A stretch of 64,000 bases of DNA from Cavia porcellus (lineage: Eukaryota > Chordata > Mammalia > Rodentia > Caviidae), in contig NW_026947491.1 of the NCBI RefSeq assembly GCF_034190915.1, positions 22,942,101 through 23,006,100 of the forward strand. The letters are read 5' to 3'. The translations under genes and the position numbers were made by a program. Below, one piece after another: positions 34,263-46,458 of this stretch. Below the pieces are notes generated by a model, which had not been told where the DNA came from, ran no database searches, and was given only the letters and a program-made list of their open reading frames with translations. Each line of letters opens with the position of its first letter. Within the stretch, counting starts at the first letter, position 1.

Positions 34263-34337
34263 CCATATTGTCAGGGTTTCTGTTACTGTGTATATGGGGT
34301 AGCAGCTGCCACAGTGATATACACTCTGCTGAAAACG
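34263..34337 (+). other. IGHD: IGHD segment B4 (family 4, 19 bp)
   Basis: The D is TATATGGGGTAGCAGCTGC (34,291-34,309). Left signal: CCATATTGT (34,263-34,271), 12-bp spacer, TACTGTG (34,284-34,290). Right signal: consensus CACAGTG (34,310-34,316), 12-bp spacer, CTGAAAACG (34,329-34,337). Frame 2 reads IWGSSC; frame 1 has TAG at codon 4. Its 'GTAGCAGCTG' core resembles the human IGHD6 family, which is inference only. The nonamers are mediocre but the coding-flank bases are intact, so it may be used at a low rate. Its sister is C4 at 46,487-46,505. Confidence 0.85.
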
Positions 34338-35213
34338 TCCTGCCATACCAGGCATCGGCCTGTCCCCTCAGGCCATCTTATCAATTCTACAGAGGCTGCT
34401 GATCCTGTCCTCACCTTCGTGGTCAGTGCCCCCCAAATCCTCCCTGCAGGACCAGTGAAGACCCCAGGAAGCTGTGGGCTGAGCCAGTCACCCACAATCA
34501 GTGTCCAGTAAGTGACCTAAGCACTAAAGGTGGCACCAAAAATGGTCCATCCTGAGGCCCCACACCTCAAAACCGTGCTCTGCTCTGCCCTACAGGTCCC
34601 TGCTCAGCCCTCACTGCTCATGGGGGATGGAGGAAGCTTCTGAAATTGTCCAGTGACTGGGATTTCAGGGTGCAGACATGAAGAATGGTCACCCAAGGGG
34701 ACTACGGGCCCTGAGCTACCTTTTCAGGGCTGAGCCCATTTCCTTCCCTATCCTGAGGAAGCCTCTGATTCAAGGTGAGGACACAGGGCAGCAGGGAATT
34801 TGGTATGCAGCTGTGTCATATCATCATTGTTTTTGACAGGCTCTCCAAGTGCATATGCCACCACTCCACAGCTGATCTGCGTCTACTGTCCTACTTGGAC
34901 TGACCCCAGAACTAGTGTCTCCATCTATTCTTCCCTGTGCTCACTGCCACAGGTCATCCACACTGTGCCCCACGCTCTTCCAGTGAGGTGTGGACAGGTC
35001 TCATGTGCAGCTTAGTTCCGGTGCTGAGTGGGAGGCAGAGATGTCTGCAGAGCCCCATGCATGGGCACAACCAGACTCAGGCTGGGCAGCATGTTCAGGG
35101 ACTGATAACTTCCAGAGCTTGGGAGAGATGAGCCCGAGTTTGGAGAATCACCCTGGGGTCGGACAAGTCCATTTGGGACTGTGGTCCTAAAAATGTGGTG
35201 GTCCAATGGAGAA
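34338..35213. other. Unit B spacer between families 4 and 5
   Basis: Paralogous to 46,534-47,345. No gene is seen. Confidence 0.55.
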
Positions 35214-35286
35214 GGTTTTTGCTGATGTCTGTGTTTCTACTGACTGGGGTAGGTGACACACAGTGATACCCAGTCAGTCAGAAACT
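35214..35286 (+). pseudogene. IGHD: IGHD segment B5 (family 5, 17 bp), left heptamer destroyed
   Basis: The D-equivalent is GACTGGGGTAGGTGACA (35,242-35,258). The left nonamer GGTTTTTGC (35,214-35,222) and 12-bp spacer are good, but the heptamer place reads TTCTACT (35,235-35,241) instead of the CACTGTG found in C5, losing the essential GTG. Right signal: consensus CACAGTG (35,259-35,265), 12-bp spacer, TCAGAAACT (35,278-35,286). It could still join to J, but V-to-DJ joining would lack a usable left signal. Frame 2 reads TGVGD; frame 1 ends in TGA. Confidence 0.82.
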
Positions 35287-35559
35287 ACCTCCCCTGACAA
35301 CCCCATGAGAATGATGAGGCTTTTAGGTTCTAGGCAAGTTTCCACCTATGCAGAGGAGAAGGGCAGTGGAGATATTCTGGAGTTGAGTAAGGTCACCTGC
35401 CCTACATGTCCCACATCACAACCAGTAATCACCAACTCAGCAGTCCTCCCCTCCCCTATCTTGCTAATTCCACAGCAAAGCTGCATGCCCTGGGCCACCA
35501 GGCTGGCCCCAGGATACCTTGTGCAGAAGAGCCCTTCTTGGGGCCCAGTATTCGGCAAG

Positions 35560-35645
35560 GGAATTTGTGTGGGCCTGACACACAGTGGATCATATACAGT
35601 AGTTGGTACTATAGTCTCGCAGTGATGCAGGCCAAGCATAAAACT
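35560..35645 (+). other. IGHD: IGHD segment B6 (family 6, 30 bp), right heptamer CGCAGTG
   Basis: The D is 35,588-35,617. Left signal: GGAATTTGT (35,560-35,568), 12-bp spacer, CACAGTG (35,581-35,587). Right signal: CGCAGTG (35,618-35,624), 12-bp spacer, CATAAAACT (35,637-35,645). Frame 2 reads IIYSSWYYS; frame 1 contains TAG. The first three bases of the right heptamer should be CAC; the CGC here is expected to impair cleavage strongly, so D-to-J joining is doubtful. Sister C6 has an intact CAC. The loss may be a CpG-related change (CAC to CGC) and is probably inactivating. Confidence 0.82.
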
Positions 35646-35723
35646 CATGGTGAGGCACAGGCACCAGTCCCACCACAGGAAGACTCTACCCACTCCATAT
35701 GGAGCTGACAAGGGGCCCCAGGG

Positions 35724-35796
35724 AAATTCTGCATATCTCCCAGTCACAGTGCCTATGTTGGTAGCTAATGCAGTGAAAGAGGTCCGATCCAAAACT
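35724..35796 (+). pseudogene. IGHD: IGHD segment B7 (family 7, 17 bp), weak on both sides
   Basis: The D is CCTATGTTGGTAGCTAA (35,752-35,768). Left: heptamer CACAGTG (35,745-35,751), with a poor nonamer AAATTCTGC 12 bases upstream. Right: TGCAGTG (35,769-35,775), 12-bp spacer, TCCAAAACT (35,788-35,796). The right heptamer lost CAC and the Tyr-rich frame (YVGS) runs into TAA at the end. I expect no or little use. Sister C7 is intact. Confidence 0.75.
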
Positions 35797-36985
35797 GTTC
35801 CTGCAGTGTCCCTGGAGGGCCAACACCACCCCTACATACAAACCCTGGTGACCTGTGTGCCTCAGCACCTCAAGTGCATTTCAGAATTCCTTTCATTGGT
35901 GGGACAGAACTGGATGCCCCCAATTCCCTGTTAGGATTTGGTCCCTCTTCCCAGAGGTGATGCTTCAGGGGAGCAACTCTCAAGGAGACAGGAATTACTG
36001 GTTTAGCTCACTGTCAACCTGGGCAGGTAATGTAAGACACAAATCCCTGGTGCACACAGAGCCAATGCCTCACAATCCTGAGGGGACCAGGACTGCGATA
36101 TTCCCTATGGGTATGAGGACACGTGCTGGAGATCTCTGGGCTCATTCAGGTCTGGTGCGGGAGCTCACATGGTGTGGACCAGAGCCCAGCAAGCTTATGG
36201 ATCCCCTTGATGGCGCTGTGCTGGAAGCTACATAGTTGGGAGGCCATGGTTACAAGCCTAGAGCTCCCAGTCTGAGGCAGCACTGTGAAAATTCCACAGT
36301 GCAACCTTGAACTCCAATCTCCAGAAGAAGTCAAGGCAGAGTGTGACTCGCTGTGATCCTGCAACACAGCCCATCCCAGTCAATCCCTCTTGGGCCTCCA
36401 TCCGAATAACCAGGTCCCGGCCTCCCCATGCCTCCCATACCTGCACCTCCACCCCATCTCTGCCTTCTTACCCAAGAGTGAATCAGGCTGTCATTCAGCT
36501 CTCCTCCCGGGAGAAGCATCTTTCACCTGGCTCCCAACAGCAATGCTGGTCTCAGGTGCACAGTGGGCCCAGGGCAGCTCTGACCTCCACCTCTCAGTCT
36601 CTCCTGTGGCCAGTCTGAGATTCAGGACCCCACTCAGGGCATGGCTCACAGGAAGCAGAAAATCTCCAGGACAGTTGCAGAGGCCAAGCACCTTCCTGTG
36701 CCCTTCCTACCCTCCTCCTCTCTGCCTGCTGTGGGACACAGTGAACCCCACACTACAGCTCCATGCCCTTTCCTTCTTACCTTTTTTTTTCCTGCTTTCC
36801 TTCTTTCTGCTTGAAGCCACACCTTTCATTTTTGCCATCCTAAGCCCCTGAGGTGCCAGGCCCTCACGTTGAGCCAAAGAGCAAGATTTTCACTTCTCTC
36901 TGGCAACCCACAAGTGAAGAAAGGAGAGGTAACCAGGAGCTTGAACTCAACATTCCAGAAACTTCTCTCAAACCTGAACAAAAAT
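35797..36985. other. Unit B downstream spacer
   Basis: Paralogous to 47,923-49,190, ending near 'CTCAACATTCCAGAAACTT'. No gene is supported. A back-to-back heptamer pair at 36,281-36,301 has no nonamers. Confidence 0.55.
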
Positions 36986-37500
36986 GACTCATTTCACCAT
37001 ATCTATTGTACATTTTCCCCCTTACACTGTCCTTACACCAGAATACAAATCAAAACTGACATACATGTGTCCAATGTATTGCACTCAAGAATATGGTCTC
37101 AAGGTGTATCCATTTACCTATTAATATTTGAACTTTATCCTTCTTTATGACTGGGTAATGCTCCATTGTATAAAGAAAATAATCAGTTTTTTTATCTGTT
37201 CATCAGTTGATGAGCATTTTGTTTTGTTTCCAAGATTTAGCTATTACAAATGCTGCTATGAACATGTGTGTGCATATATCACTGTGCTAAGATATTGCAA
37301 AATTCTTTTGTGAAGATACCAAAAAGGGGAATACGGTAGCTGGGTCAAATGGAACTAAAACTAGTTTTGGCTTTTTAACATATCTATATCCTAATTTTGA
37401 CAATGGTTTTACAAGCCTTCCTCCCAACACTGAAGGATTCCTTTTCCCCCCCCACCCCAGTAGCATTTCTTATTGGTTGATTTTTTGATAGTAGCAGATT
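36986..37500 (-). mobile_element. L1 ORF2 3'-end fragment, minus strand
   Basis: Matches positions 1-430 and 49,216-49,800 ('ATGGTCTCAAGGTG', 'TCCATTTACCTA'). The same junction between unit DNA and L1 follows units B and C and begins the window, so this L1 edge is part of the duplicated unit. Confidence 0.7.
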
Positions 37501-37559
37501 ATATACAATTGAAAATTTCTCATGAGGATTTTGATCATCTTCTTTATCTAAAATATACC

Positions 37560-40500
37560 AATAAAATTAATTAATTTTAAAAAATTAAATTTGATAAGAA
37601 CAATAAGATAAGTACTAATTCAGTTTCTATGGGGGACCTCAGTACCCCTCTGTTTCAAGTAAACAGATCAACTAGACAAAAAATCAAGAAAGAAATATCT
37701 GAGATGAACTGACTCTTTGAACAAATGCACTTCGTAAAGATCTACAGAGTTTTCCATTACGCAACAACAGAATATGTAGTCTTCTTAGCATCACATAGGA
37801 CTTTATCCAAAAAGAACCCATACTCACAGAGCAGGCTTAAGTAAGTACAAAGAAATTGAATTTATCTCATGCATATTATCAGATCCTAGTGCGATGAAAA
37901 ATTGTATATCAAAACCAAAAAACACCCCACCAAAAATATAAACACATAGAAGTTAAATAACAACCAACGGTTCATAAAATTAAATTTATATAGTTTCTAT
38001 AATTAAAGTATAATGACACTATAACATTACAGAATTCGTGGGACACAGAGAAGTAGTCCTGTGAGAGGAATTTATACCAGTAAATTCCCAGATAAAAGAA
38101 CCTAGGTCAAATTAATAACTCAAGTTGTCCTAAAGCTCCTAGAAAACAGTAATAACAGTCAAACTCAGAGTGTACAAGGGAAGAAATCATAAAAATCAAA
38201 ACAGAATGTTTTCTACACATTAAGAAAACTGTGCAATGTATCAATAAATCACAAAAATTATTTCTTTTAAACATTAAATAAAATAGACAATCCTGTAGCT
38301 AATTTTATTTAAAAAGAAATGGAAAGACCTAAAACGATTCTATTAAGAATGAAAATGAAAAATCTCAATGGATTCTGCAGAAATCTAAAAGATCAATATC
38401 TACTTTAAAAATATAGATCTAACAAGATGAAAAAAATCAGAAGAAATAGACAGATTTCTAGATATATGTGAATTGCCAGTTCTGAATCAAGAAGGTATAA
38501 CAAATTCTAAATAAGACAATATCAGTCAATCAAACTAAAGAATTACTTTTAAAACTACCCACAAAGAAAAGTCCACCTCCTGATGGAGTCATTGATGAAT
38601 TCTACAAGAACGTTAGAGTAGATCTAATACCACTATTCCTCAAACACTTGAAAGGGTTGAAAGGGAAGCAAGATTCCTAAAGCACATATTATTCTGACAG
38701 TAAAAACCAGAAAAACATCTACCCAAAAAAGAGAACTAAAGGCCAATCTCATTAATGCCCATAGATGCAAAATTCTTCAATAAGATATTGGCCAAACAGA
38801 ATGCTGCAAATCATCAAGAGGATAATACACCATCTCAGGATTTCAGGGATGGTACAACATACATAAATCAATAAATGTAATACTCCATATCAACAGAGCC
38901 AAAGACGAAAATCACAAAATCTCCTCAATAGATGCAGATAAAGCTTTTTAAAAGTCCAACATCATTCATGACAAAAATCCTAAAGAAAATTGGAGTAGAA
39001 GTACTTTATCTCAATCTGCTAAAAACCATTTATGACAAGCCAACAGCCAACATCACACTAAGTGGTCAAAGTTTGGAAGCTTCTCTCTAAAATCGGAAAC
39101 AATGCAAGATAGCCCACTATTGCTACTCCACTTCCATATAGTTCTGGAAACATTAGCCAGAGAAATTAGAAAAGAAACATAAATAATTTTATTATTTGGG
39201 CAGGAAAGAAAAATTTTAATTATCATTATTTGACGAGGATATGATACTTTTCATGGAGGTATCCCAAAACTCCCCCAATAGATGCCTAGAATTAGTAACA
39301 TAATACAGTATCTTAGCAGGATACAAAGTGAATACTCAAAAATTCATAGTGCTCCTGATCTCAAATAACAAAACTCATTGAGAGAAAAGGAAAGAAAACA
39401 CCTTTCACAATAGCATCAAGAAAAGTGAAATACTTTGAAATCTATCTAATGGGAAGTAAAAGATCTATGCATTGAAAACTACAGCACTTTCAAAAAGGGG
39501 ATCACAGGATATCAGAAAATGTAATACATCATATCAACACAATCATCTTAATTCTATTGTAGAAAAAGTTTTTTTTGTAATGTCCAGCACTGATTCATGA
39601 AAAAATCTCTAAAGAAAATCAAAGTAGAAATTCTTTATCTCAATCTGATAAAAGCCATGTATGACAAGCCAACAGCAACCATCATACTAAATATTCAACC
39701 ACTGAAAGCTTTCACTTTAAGATCAGGAACAAGAGAAGAAGGCCACTATATCAATTGTCTTCCATATAGTTCTGAAAATATTAGTCAGAGGAATTACAGA
39801 AAAATTAAAAAGAATATGGATAGGAAAGGAAGAAGCTTAATTATCATTATTTTCGAGGATTTGACACTTTACAAAGAAAACCCATTAAATTCTCCCCCCT
39901 CTCAGAATTAATAAAACATTTCAGTAGCATAGCAGCATACAAACTCAACAGTGCAAAATCCATAGGGTTAGGGTTGGGGTAATTCCTGAACTCGAACAAC
40001 AAAGTCATTGAGAGAACAGGCAGGGAAACGACACCTTTCACAATAGCAACCAGAAAAAGTGAAATATTTCAAAATCAATCTAATAGGAAGTAAAAGAAGA
40101 ATGCACTGAAAAATACAGCACTGTGAAAAAGGAGATCAGAGAGGATAGCAGAAAATGGAAATATATCTTCTGTTCTTGGATGGGCAGTACCAATACAGTG
40201 AAAATAGACATACTTCCCAAGTTGTTAAACAGATTTAATGCACTCTGAATCAAAAGACTAACATAACACAATACCTCATGAAACTCGAGAAAACAATCCT
40301 AAAATTCCTAAGGAACAGAAGGGACTGCAAAAATATTTCTTGGCAACAAGGGCAAATCAGAGGGCATCACAATCCCTGATTTGCAGTTAAATTACAAAGT
40401 TATCATGAAAGAACCCATGGAGGTTAACAGTAGATGCAAAAATTATTGCGAGCAACCATACTCAGCTTCCTTACCTTTGACAAAGGAGCCCAACACCTTC

Positions 40501-40600
40501 ACTGGAAGAAAGATATTCCTTTTAATAAGTGATCCTGGGAAACTGGGTTTGCACATGCTGAAAATTGAATCTAGACTGTAAATTGAAAAGAAAACTCATT
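37560..40600 (+). pseudogene. Degenerate L1 ORF2, plus strand, with internal duplication
   Basis: An old ORF2 on the plus strand with many stops. Recognisable pieces include the end of the endonuclease (about 37,630-37,770), the RT entry at about 38,560 (KKSPPPDG-like), 'NLIKAMYDKPTATIILN' at about 39,640, and 'FDKGAQHLHWKKD' at about 40,480. The RT segment at about 38,880-39,490 is repeated at about 39,515-40,120, offset by about 0.63 kb. No function remains. Its opposite orientation sets it apart from the L1 blocks at the other unit boundaries. Confidence 0.82.
39963..39980. repeat. Two-copy TTAGGG-like stretch
   Basis: TAGGGTTAGGGTTGGGGT within degenerate L1. It is too short to mean much on its own. 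Confidence 0.6.
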
Positions 40601-40993
40601 CTAGGGATAAAAAAATCGAACACCAAGGAGGCCCATGCCATGCAACCAAACCATAAAATGGTTTGTAGGATGGCTTTCAGTCTGGGGGTATCCCCCATCA
40701 TCCCACCCCACTGATCCCTGGCTATGTGTTGTGAAGCTGGTATATAGTAAGTGCTTATTGATGGTGCTACTGTTTCACAGAGATGGAAACAAAGAATCCA
40801 GGCCATGACCACTGGTCAGCTCCTCACACAAACTTGTGTCATTATTTATAGAGTGAGCTCTGCATGTATACAGAGAAAGAAAGCAAACCTGTGAAGTGCA
40901 GAGCTCAGCATTTTTCTCCAGGGTATAGCTTTCAGTGTGAGGAAGGCAACCCTTAAGCTAACCTACAAACTCAAGATAAAACAAGTCCATTTG

Positions 40994-41050
40994 CTTGTGT
41001 GTGCGTGCGTGCATCCGTGCGTTTGTGTGTGTGTGTGTGCGTATGTGTGG
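40994..41050. repeat. GT/GC-rich simple repeat
   Basis: Interrupted (TG)n with CG-containing units. No other feature in it. Confidence 0.85.
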
Positions 41051-41095
41051 TCTGAGTGTGAACACAAGGCTTTACATCCAGCTAGATCGCTAATC

Positions 41096-41232
41096 TTTAT
41101 TTATTTATTTATTCTTTAATTTTGAGATAGAGTCTCATTACGTTGCTAAGGTGCCAGACTGGGCTCAAATTTGGGATCTTCTTGTTTGAGTTTGCTACAA
41201 TGCTGGGGGTGCAGGCATCTTTGTGCCTGGCT
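41096..41232 (-). mobile_element. B1-like SINE, diverged
   Basis: On the minus strand it ends left in a (TAAA)n tail (41,097-41,117 on +). On + it has 'GAGATAGAGTCTCATTACGT' and 'GCTGGGGGTGCAGGCAT', a diverged 7SL/B1 pattern. It is older than the SINE at 27.1 kb. Confidence 0.75.
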
Positions 41233-41978
41233 CCAAGTCAGATTTTAATGGAAGTCTCCTTGCCCTATATGATATACATAAGAAGTACAGCCTGAAAATC
41301 AAGCAGGGGATGTGATCAAGACCACAGTGGACACATGCACTTTTTTGGCTCAGGGGGGACTGTTGAATTGTTGAGGAGGGAAATCCTAAAGAAAGTTCTT
41401 ATCCTGACAAAGTGGGTCATGGAGGTTCAAGTATGAAGCAGTATCACTGTGTGACCACAGGTGCATAGAGCATGAGGAAGACTATTTTGTGATGAGATTT
41501 AGCTAGGTCACCTAGAACTCAGAGCTTATACCTCTCAGGCATAGGTGAGCCTCATCGAAACAGCAACCATCTGAGACCTCTGTGCTTATCTGTAAATCAA
41601 GAACATGAGAACAAAGGCATAGAAACAAAGCATTTTGCAACATGTAGTTTATAAATTTCCAGTACTTTTCTGGAATGGGATGACTTTGTTATGTGAAATA
41701 TGCAGACCTAGTTTAGGCAGTCTTATCAGGGCAGAAGAAACACATGGATCAAAGTAAACATCTTTAGCAGTAACTTGCTACTAATTATGCAGACTGTTAT
41801 CCTGCAAATTCTAACCATGCATTGCAGGTGCATGGGAACTGTTGTTCTCCCAGGTCCCTTCGTTAGTTCACTTAGTTCAATCACCCTTCTTCCCAGCATC
41901 TCCCCACAGTGCAGATGTGAATCTCTGTGCATATATCACAGACACAATAAAAATCCAGCCTTGCACTTAACTGCCTGC

Positions 41979-41981
<3 letters not shown>

Positions 41982-42022
<41 letters not shown>
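41982..42022. repeat. (GT)n microsatellite
   Basis: About 20 uninterrupted GT units. The paralogous place in unit D (55,739-55,797) carries a CT run followed by a short TG run, so the same spot has drifted to a different dinucleotide. Confidence 0.95.
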
Positions 42023-42024
<2 letters not shown>

Positions 42025-44375
42025 CATATAATATAAATTGACAGCACTATGCACCCAGTGTGCTGGCTTGCACACTGGTGGGGAGGGCAGCAGTGCTTTG
42101 CTCCTTGTCCTGAGATTTCTGCATTGTGAGCGCTCTTCTATGAGGTGGAAGCAGCCAGCATAGATCCCAGAAGCAAGAGTGCAAGGGCAGAATCTATAAG
42201 TGGGACACACAGTGCCTTTGTGCAGTGCACATTCCTGGTGGTGGAAGGGAATTGTGTTGTGTCTGAGAGAGATCCAAAATGTAAATAAATTGAAGAGCAA
42301 AATGAAAGAGATAGAGTGAATATGTTAGGATAGTCTTTGTGTAGATGTGAAGGAGATCCAGAGAAAGAAGAGGGGAAGGCAAGGGATAAAAGGAAATAAA
42401 CATAAAAAAGATGCAATTTGCATGTATTTGATTTCCAAACATGAGTTCAATTATTGTGCCACAAACATATGCTAATCAACAAGGAATTAAGTGTCAAAAA
42501 ATATCTGTGTTCTGTGTATTGTTTCCTAGGAAGATACAGGCAGAAACCAGAAATTTCTATATTCCCAGGGACTGTATGATGCCTCTGCTCTACAACCCTG
42601 ACTGTGCTGGATCATCTCAGCAAATACTAAATCCAATGTTGATAATTTGAATATTACACAGGAGCCAGTGACATGAGGTGCAGAACCTGTCTGTTAGAAA
42701 GACCATGCTTTCCTTCCACAGGCAGTGTAACACTTTTAAAAACTGATCAGATTCTATGCTACAAAAATGTTTCTCTGTGCCACAAACACTTTCCTACAAG
42801 GACCTGAGGATGTGGCCAGGCTCTCTCTGTTTTTTTTGCCTTGGGTATACCCTCATGCGGACAGTTTCCAGCAGTGTGTGGTAGGAATCCTGATCATCAA
42901 CTTGATGAAGAGGTTCCTAAACAAGTTTACTGATAGAGAGGTGCTAGCTTCATAATACTTCACTTTCTGATGAGTTCCCAGGTGAAGGATCTGTCAGGAG
43001 GTCTCCAGTAATCTTTCAGCTCGGATATTGTGGAGGGCAGAGCAGACAGAACAGGCAACTGTCAGGCACAAATTGTGACACAGATGTTGGCTACCTGGGA
43101 TTTTCCTTTTTATGAGTAAAATTTAAAACAGTCTCAAGAAAAAAAGGGAACCATTACTGAGACAATCTTTACCACAACACTCACTGGCATTGTCAGGTAA
43201 TCAATCGCCCTCCCAGGAACACTGATGAGATGGTTTCCTGGGTGACCATGAGGACCTGATGGAGCAGCAGCATCAGCAATACTAGAAAAGCAGCCTGTTC
43301 AGAGCAACCAGCACAGAAACATACAAACAGCATCCTTGTAGCCTGTAACTGTTTACTGTTCAGGGACACTCAGGAACATGACAACTGCAATATCAGTGAT
43401 GGAGAGGAAGATATTTACATTTCCTGAGGCACAGTACACTGAACTCTGAGGGGCCTGCATGGAGGTTCAATTTTGACAAGACAGTATTGACACAAATCCA
43501 ACCCCCAGAGAAAGTAGGACTCCACACGGTTTAGGGAAGGACCACAGAGGGCCGCTATGTGTACCAGGCTTCATCCCAAAACATAAAAGTGTGAAACAGG
43601 GCAACAACTTTAGAACTTTAGAAACAGGGCCACAACTTTAGAAGTTATTTGCACTTCACAACTACCAAAACTTAAAAGCAAATAATAAGTGCATAAAAAT
43701 GTTGATGCACTATGTAAATGATGCTTCTAAGATCCAAGGGTTTTAATAACCTGAGGAGGAAAATGCGAATGTCCCCATAATGGGCAAGGATGTGTCATAG
43801 CTCATGGTATCACGGCTCCTAGAGGAGCTCAGTCACTGTCTGGGCACTGGAAGCAAGCTCAGGCTGAGAGGATGGGGCACTGCTGTTGGGACTCCAGATC
43901 ACTCAGGGAGGTTTGGAGAGGGGAACTGGGAGGGCTACATTCATGGAGACAGAGCACTGCCCTGCAATGAGCGTGGACAGACACAGACCCAACTGGAGGT
44001 TGCTGCCAACCTTCTGGCCCTGAATGCCTCTGGATATGGAAGCAGTGCTGCTGGCTGCAGCTATCCTGTAACCAGGTGTGTCCACATCAGCTGTAAGGCC
44101 TCAGCTGTGAGTTCATCTTCCACCCTTCCCAGACGTCCAAGTTTCCTCAACCCAGGACCCCTGAGCTCTCTCCTGACACACTGCAAGGACAGGGCCTGTG
44201 TCCTCCACCCCTGTGTCCTCATTTTCCAGGGAGCACAGGCTGCCAGCATGCACACCAACTTGCCTGGACTTGGCCAGCCTTGTGTACAGACAGTAGGCTG
44301 CTCTGGCAGTTGTTCACCAGTCCAATGTTCTAGACCTCCATCTCCTCACTCCCTCAGTCTCCCGAGCAGTTCTCA

Positions 44376-44393
44376 AAAAAAAAAAAAAAAAAC
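44376..44393. repeat. Poly(A) run
   Basis: An A18-type run inside unit C spacer. The matching place in unit A has only short A stretches. Confidence 0.8.
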
Positions 44394-45667
44394 CCATTTC
44401 CAACACCTGAACTGAAGTCTTTGGCAACTTCCAACTCAGGGTCAGAATTAATGGGTTTAAACACATGCTTCTGTGGTGGGCATCATGGGAGACCAAGTAA
44501 GAAGCCCTTGCTCTGTTACGCCTTGTGTCTAGATGACACCCCACAGCCTCATGCATTCATAGGTGTTGGTTTTTCAGAGGTGGCTGAATCTAGAAAATGT
44601 GATTGACTTGTAGTGTAATGGTAAGATTAAAGGTGCTAAGATTAAGGGTGGGCAGTAACTATATCAGTTCACTGATTGATTTATCACAGCCCTAATCCTG
44701 GTAACCTGGATACAATATAAGGGCCAGAAAAAGGCTGGTCTCTTGCTTGCTTTCCTATTTTCTGCCCATGACAAACTCTTTCTCCTCTGGATGCCTGACT
44801 GTCATTCCACCGAGCTATGGAGCCCACTGATTATCGACTGAAATCTCTATAAATTGGGAGGTGCTTAAAGATTTCACCCCTCAAATTTGGGTGCCAGATA
44901 TTTTATCTCAGCAAGGAGAGAAGTTACTGAGACGTGCACTGTGACTCCATGCTTTATGGGGCCTTCATCTAACAGGGCGGATACTATCAGGTCAGTAGAG
45001 TCTGAGGCTAGACACCTGTGAAAGGCACTGGCCAGCAACAACCTGGTGCCCAACCTGGAAGGGGCATTGGAGTGATGGCCAAGGCCAAGCAGGCAGCACT
45101 CCCAGCCCCTCAAGTTAGTGCCAAGCCTGACCTCCTTCACCTCCTGAGATGGAGACCCATACCAGAGCCTTCTGCTGCCCCTCACTCGTCTAGTCAATTC
45201 CTGGGCTCTCATCACATAGGTGGGATTCAGGTGAGCTGGTGCTCAGGAAATGTCCCAGTTGTTCCAGGGCTGGGCCCTCAGCAATGGATCCTAGAGAAAA
45301 CAACCCTTGCGGGAGGCAGCCAGACACTGTCAGGCTGTGGGAAACTTTAAGGATCTAAATGCAAGATCAGCAACTGCAAGGAGCAAGGACAACCAAGATA
45401 AACAGTGAACGGGTAGATAGTGACATGCCAGAATAACCTCCAACTAGACGAAAAAGCCTCCAACCAGAGACACAAGGCACCAGGCCTCTGAGTGGGAGGT
45501 CGCTGACCTGGAAATGGCATGTTCCTCTCTTTAATGGAAAAGAGACCTGTGCAGAGTTCTAACTCAGAACAAACTACAACTGACCCAAAAGCCCAGCATA
45601 AACAGAATCCCTACTGCAGAGCTAGTTGTGAGTAATCAGAGCAGGTACAGAGTCAACAGCAGGGCAG

Positions 45668-45748
45668 AATTTTTGTGCTGGCCTGTGTCACTGTGAGATT
45701 ATTATGGCTACGATTATACCCACAGTGACAGGGACCCACTCCAAAAGC
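45668..45748 (+). other. IGHD: IGHD segment C1 (family 1, 25 bp), strong RSS
   Basis: The D is 45,696-45,720. Left signal: AATTTTTGT (45,668-45,676), 12-bp spacer, consensus CACTGTG (45,689-45,695). Right signal: consensus CACAGTG (45,721-45,727), 12-bp spacer, TCCAAAAGC (45,740-45,748). Frame 2 reads DYYGYDYT, a classic Tyr/Gly D frame. Frame 1 reads RLLWLRLY and frame 3 IIMATIIP, so all three frames are open. Both heptamers are perfect. It should be one of the best-used segments here. Confidence 0.95.
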
Positions 45749-46458
45749 TCTACCCTGATGCACAGCACCCTTGGGACTAAGGGGCTCCTGGCAGCATCGG
45801 AAGTGGGGCAGGCACTGTTTACTCATATGCAAATCCACCAGCCTTGACCTGATGTGCAGGGATCTAATAGGAACACCTCCTGTCATCTCAGAAAGGGGGA
45901 AGTTGTGGGTTTCCATAGCTGAGCCAGGAAGTATCCTGAGTCCATCTGGGGACAATCCAGGATGGCTTAACTACTCTCCCTTCCCAGTATGCAGAGCTGA
46001 GGTCCGGTGACTTGGTTAGAAACCTCAGGTGACCATATGAATGTGGTTCAGGACCTGAGGCGCAGAGAACGCCAAAGGCCCACATGGGGTTTGAGACTGC
46101 CAGTAGCAAGCCTTATGGGACTGAGCCCTCTTCCTCTTCTCTCCTGAGGAAACCATTGTGGCAGAGACTCTGTACCCACTCTCCATTCACATCCCTCCCA
46201 CAATTGAGACACCGAGGCTCAGAAAGCTAGTGAGAAGGGAGGGAATCCTGCTTGTGGCTGTGCTCGGGGACGTCACCACAGAGGCAGGATGCAGCTGCCA
46301 ACCTTTGATGAACTTGGGCTCTTCTGGGCTTATTTCGGTAAGGACTTGGACCCCCCAGGACGTGCTGCTCCCAGCTCCAGCCATCACTCAGAATCCCTGG
46401 TTAATCCTTCTGAGGTCCCTGGTGGGGACTGGGTGGCAGCTCAGGGACAGGGGACAGT
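45749..46458. other. Unit C spacer with deletion junction
   Basis: To about 46,000 it follows unit B 29,293-29,555. From about 46,090 it follows unit B from about 33,890. About 4.3 kb of the B layout, including families 2 and 3, is therefore absent. No gene is seen. Confidence 0.65.

Larger units (their letters stand above)
40601..45667. other. Unit C leader and spacer upstream of the family 1 D
   Basis: From about 41,500 it matches 55,250-59,742, and from about 42,080 it matches units A/B. The first 0.9 kb (40,601-41,500) has no counterpart I can place apart from a GT-rich tract and a SINE. No gene is supported. Confidence 0.55.

Noticed and set aside
36281..36301. CACTGTG and CACAGTG seven bases apart (similar at 48,386-48,406), resembling a tiny DQ52-like D
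   Set aside because: There is no nonamer 12 or 23 bases away on either side, and the left heptamer is CACCATG in the paralogue.
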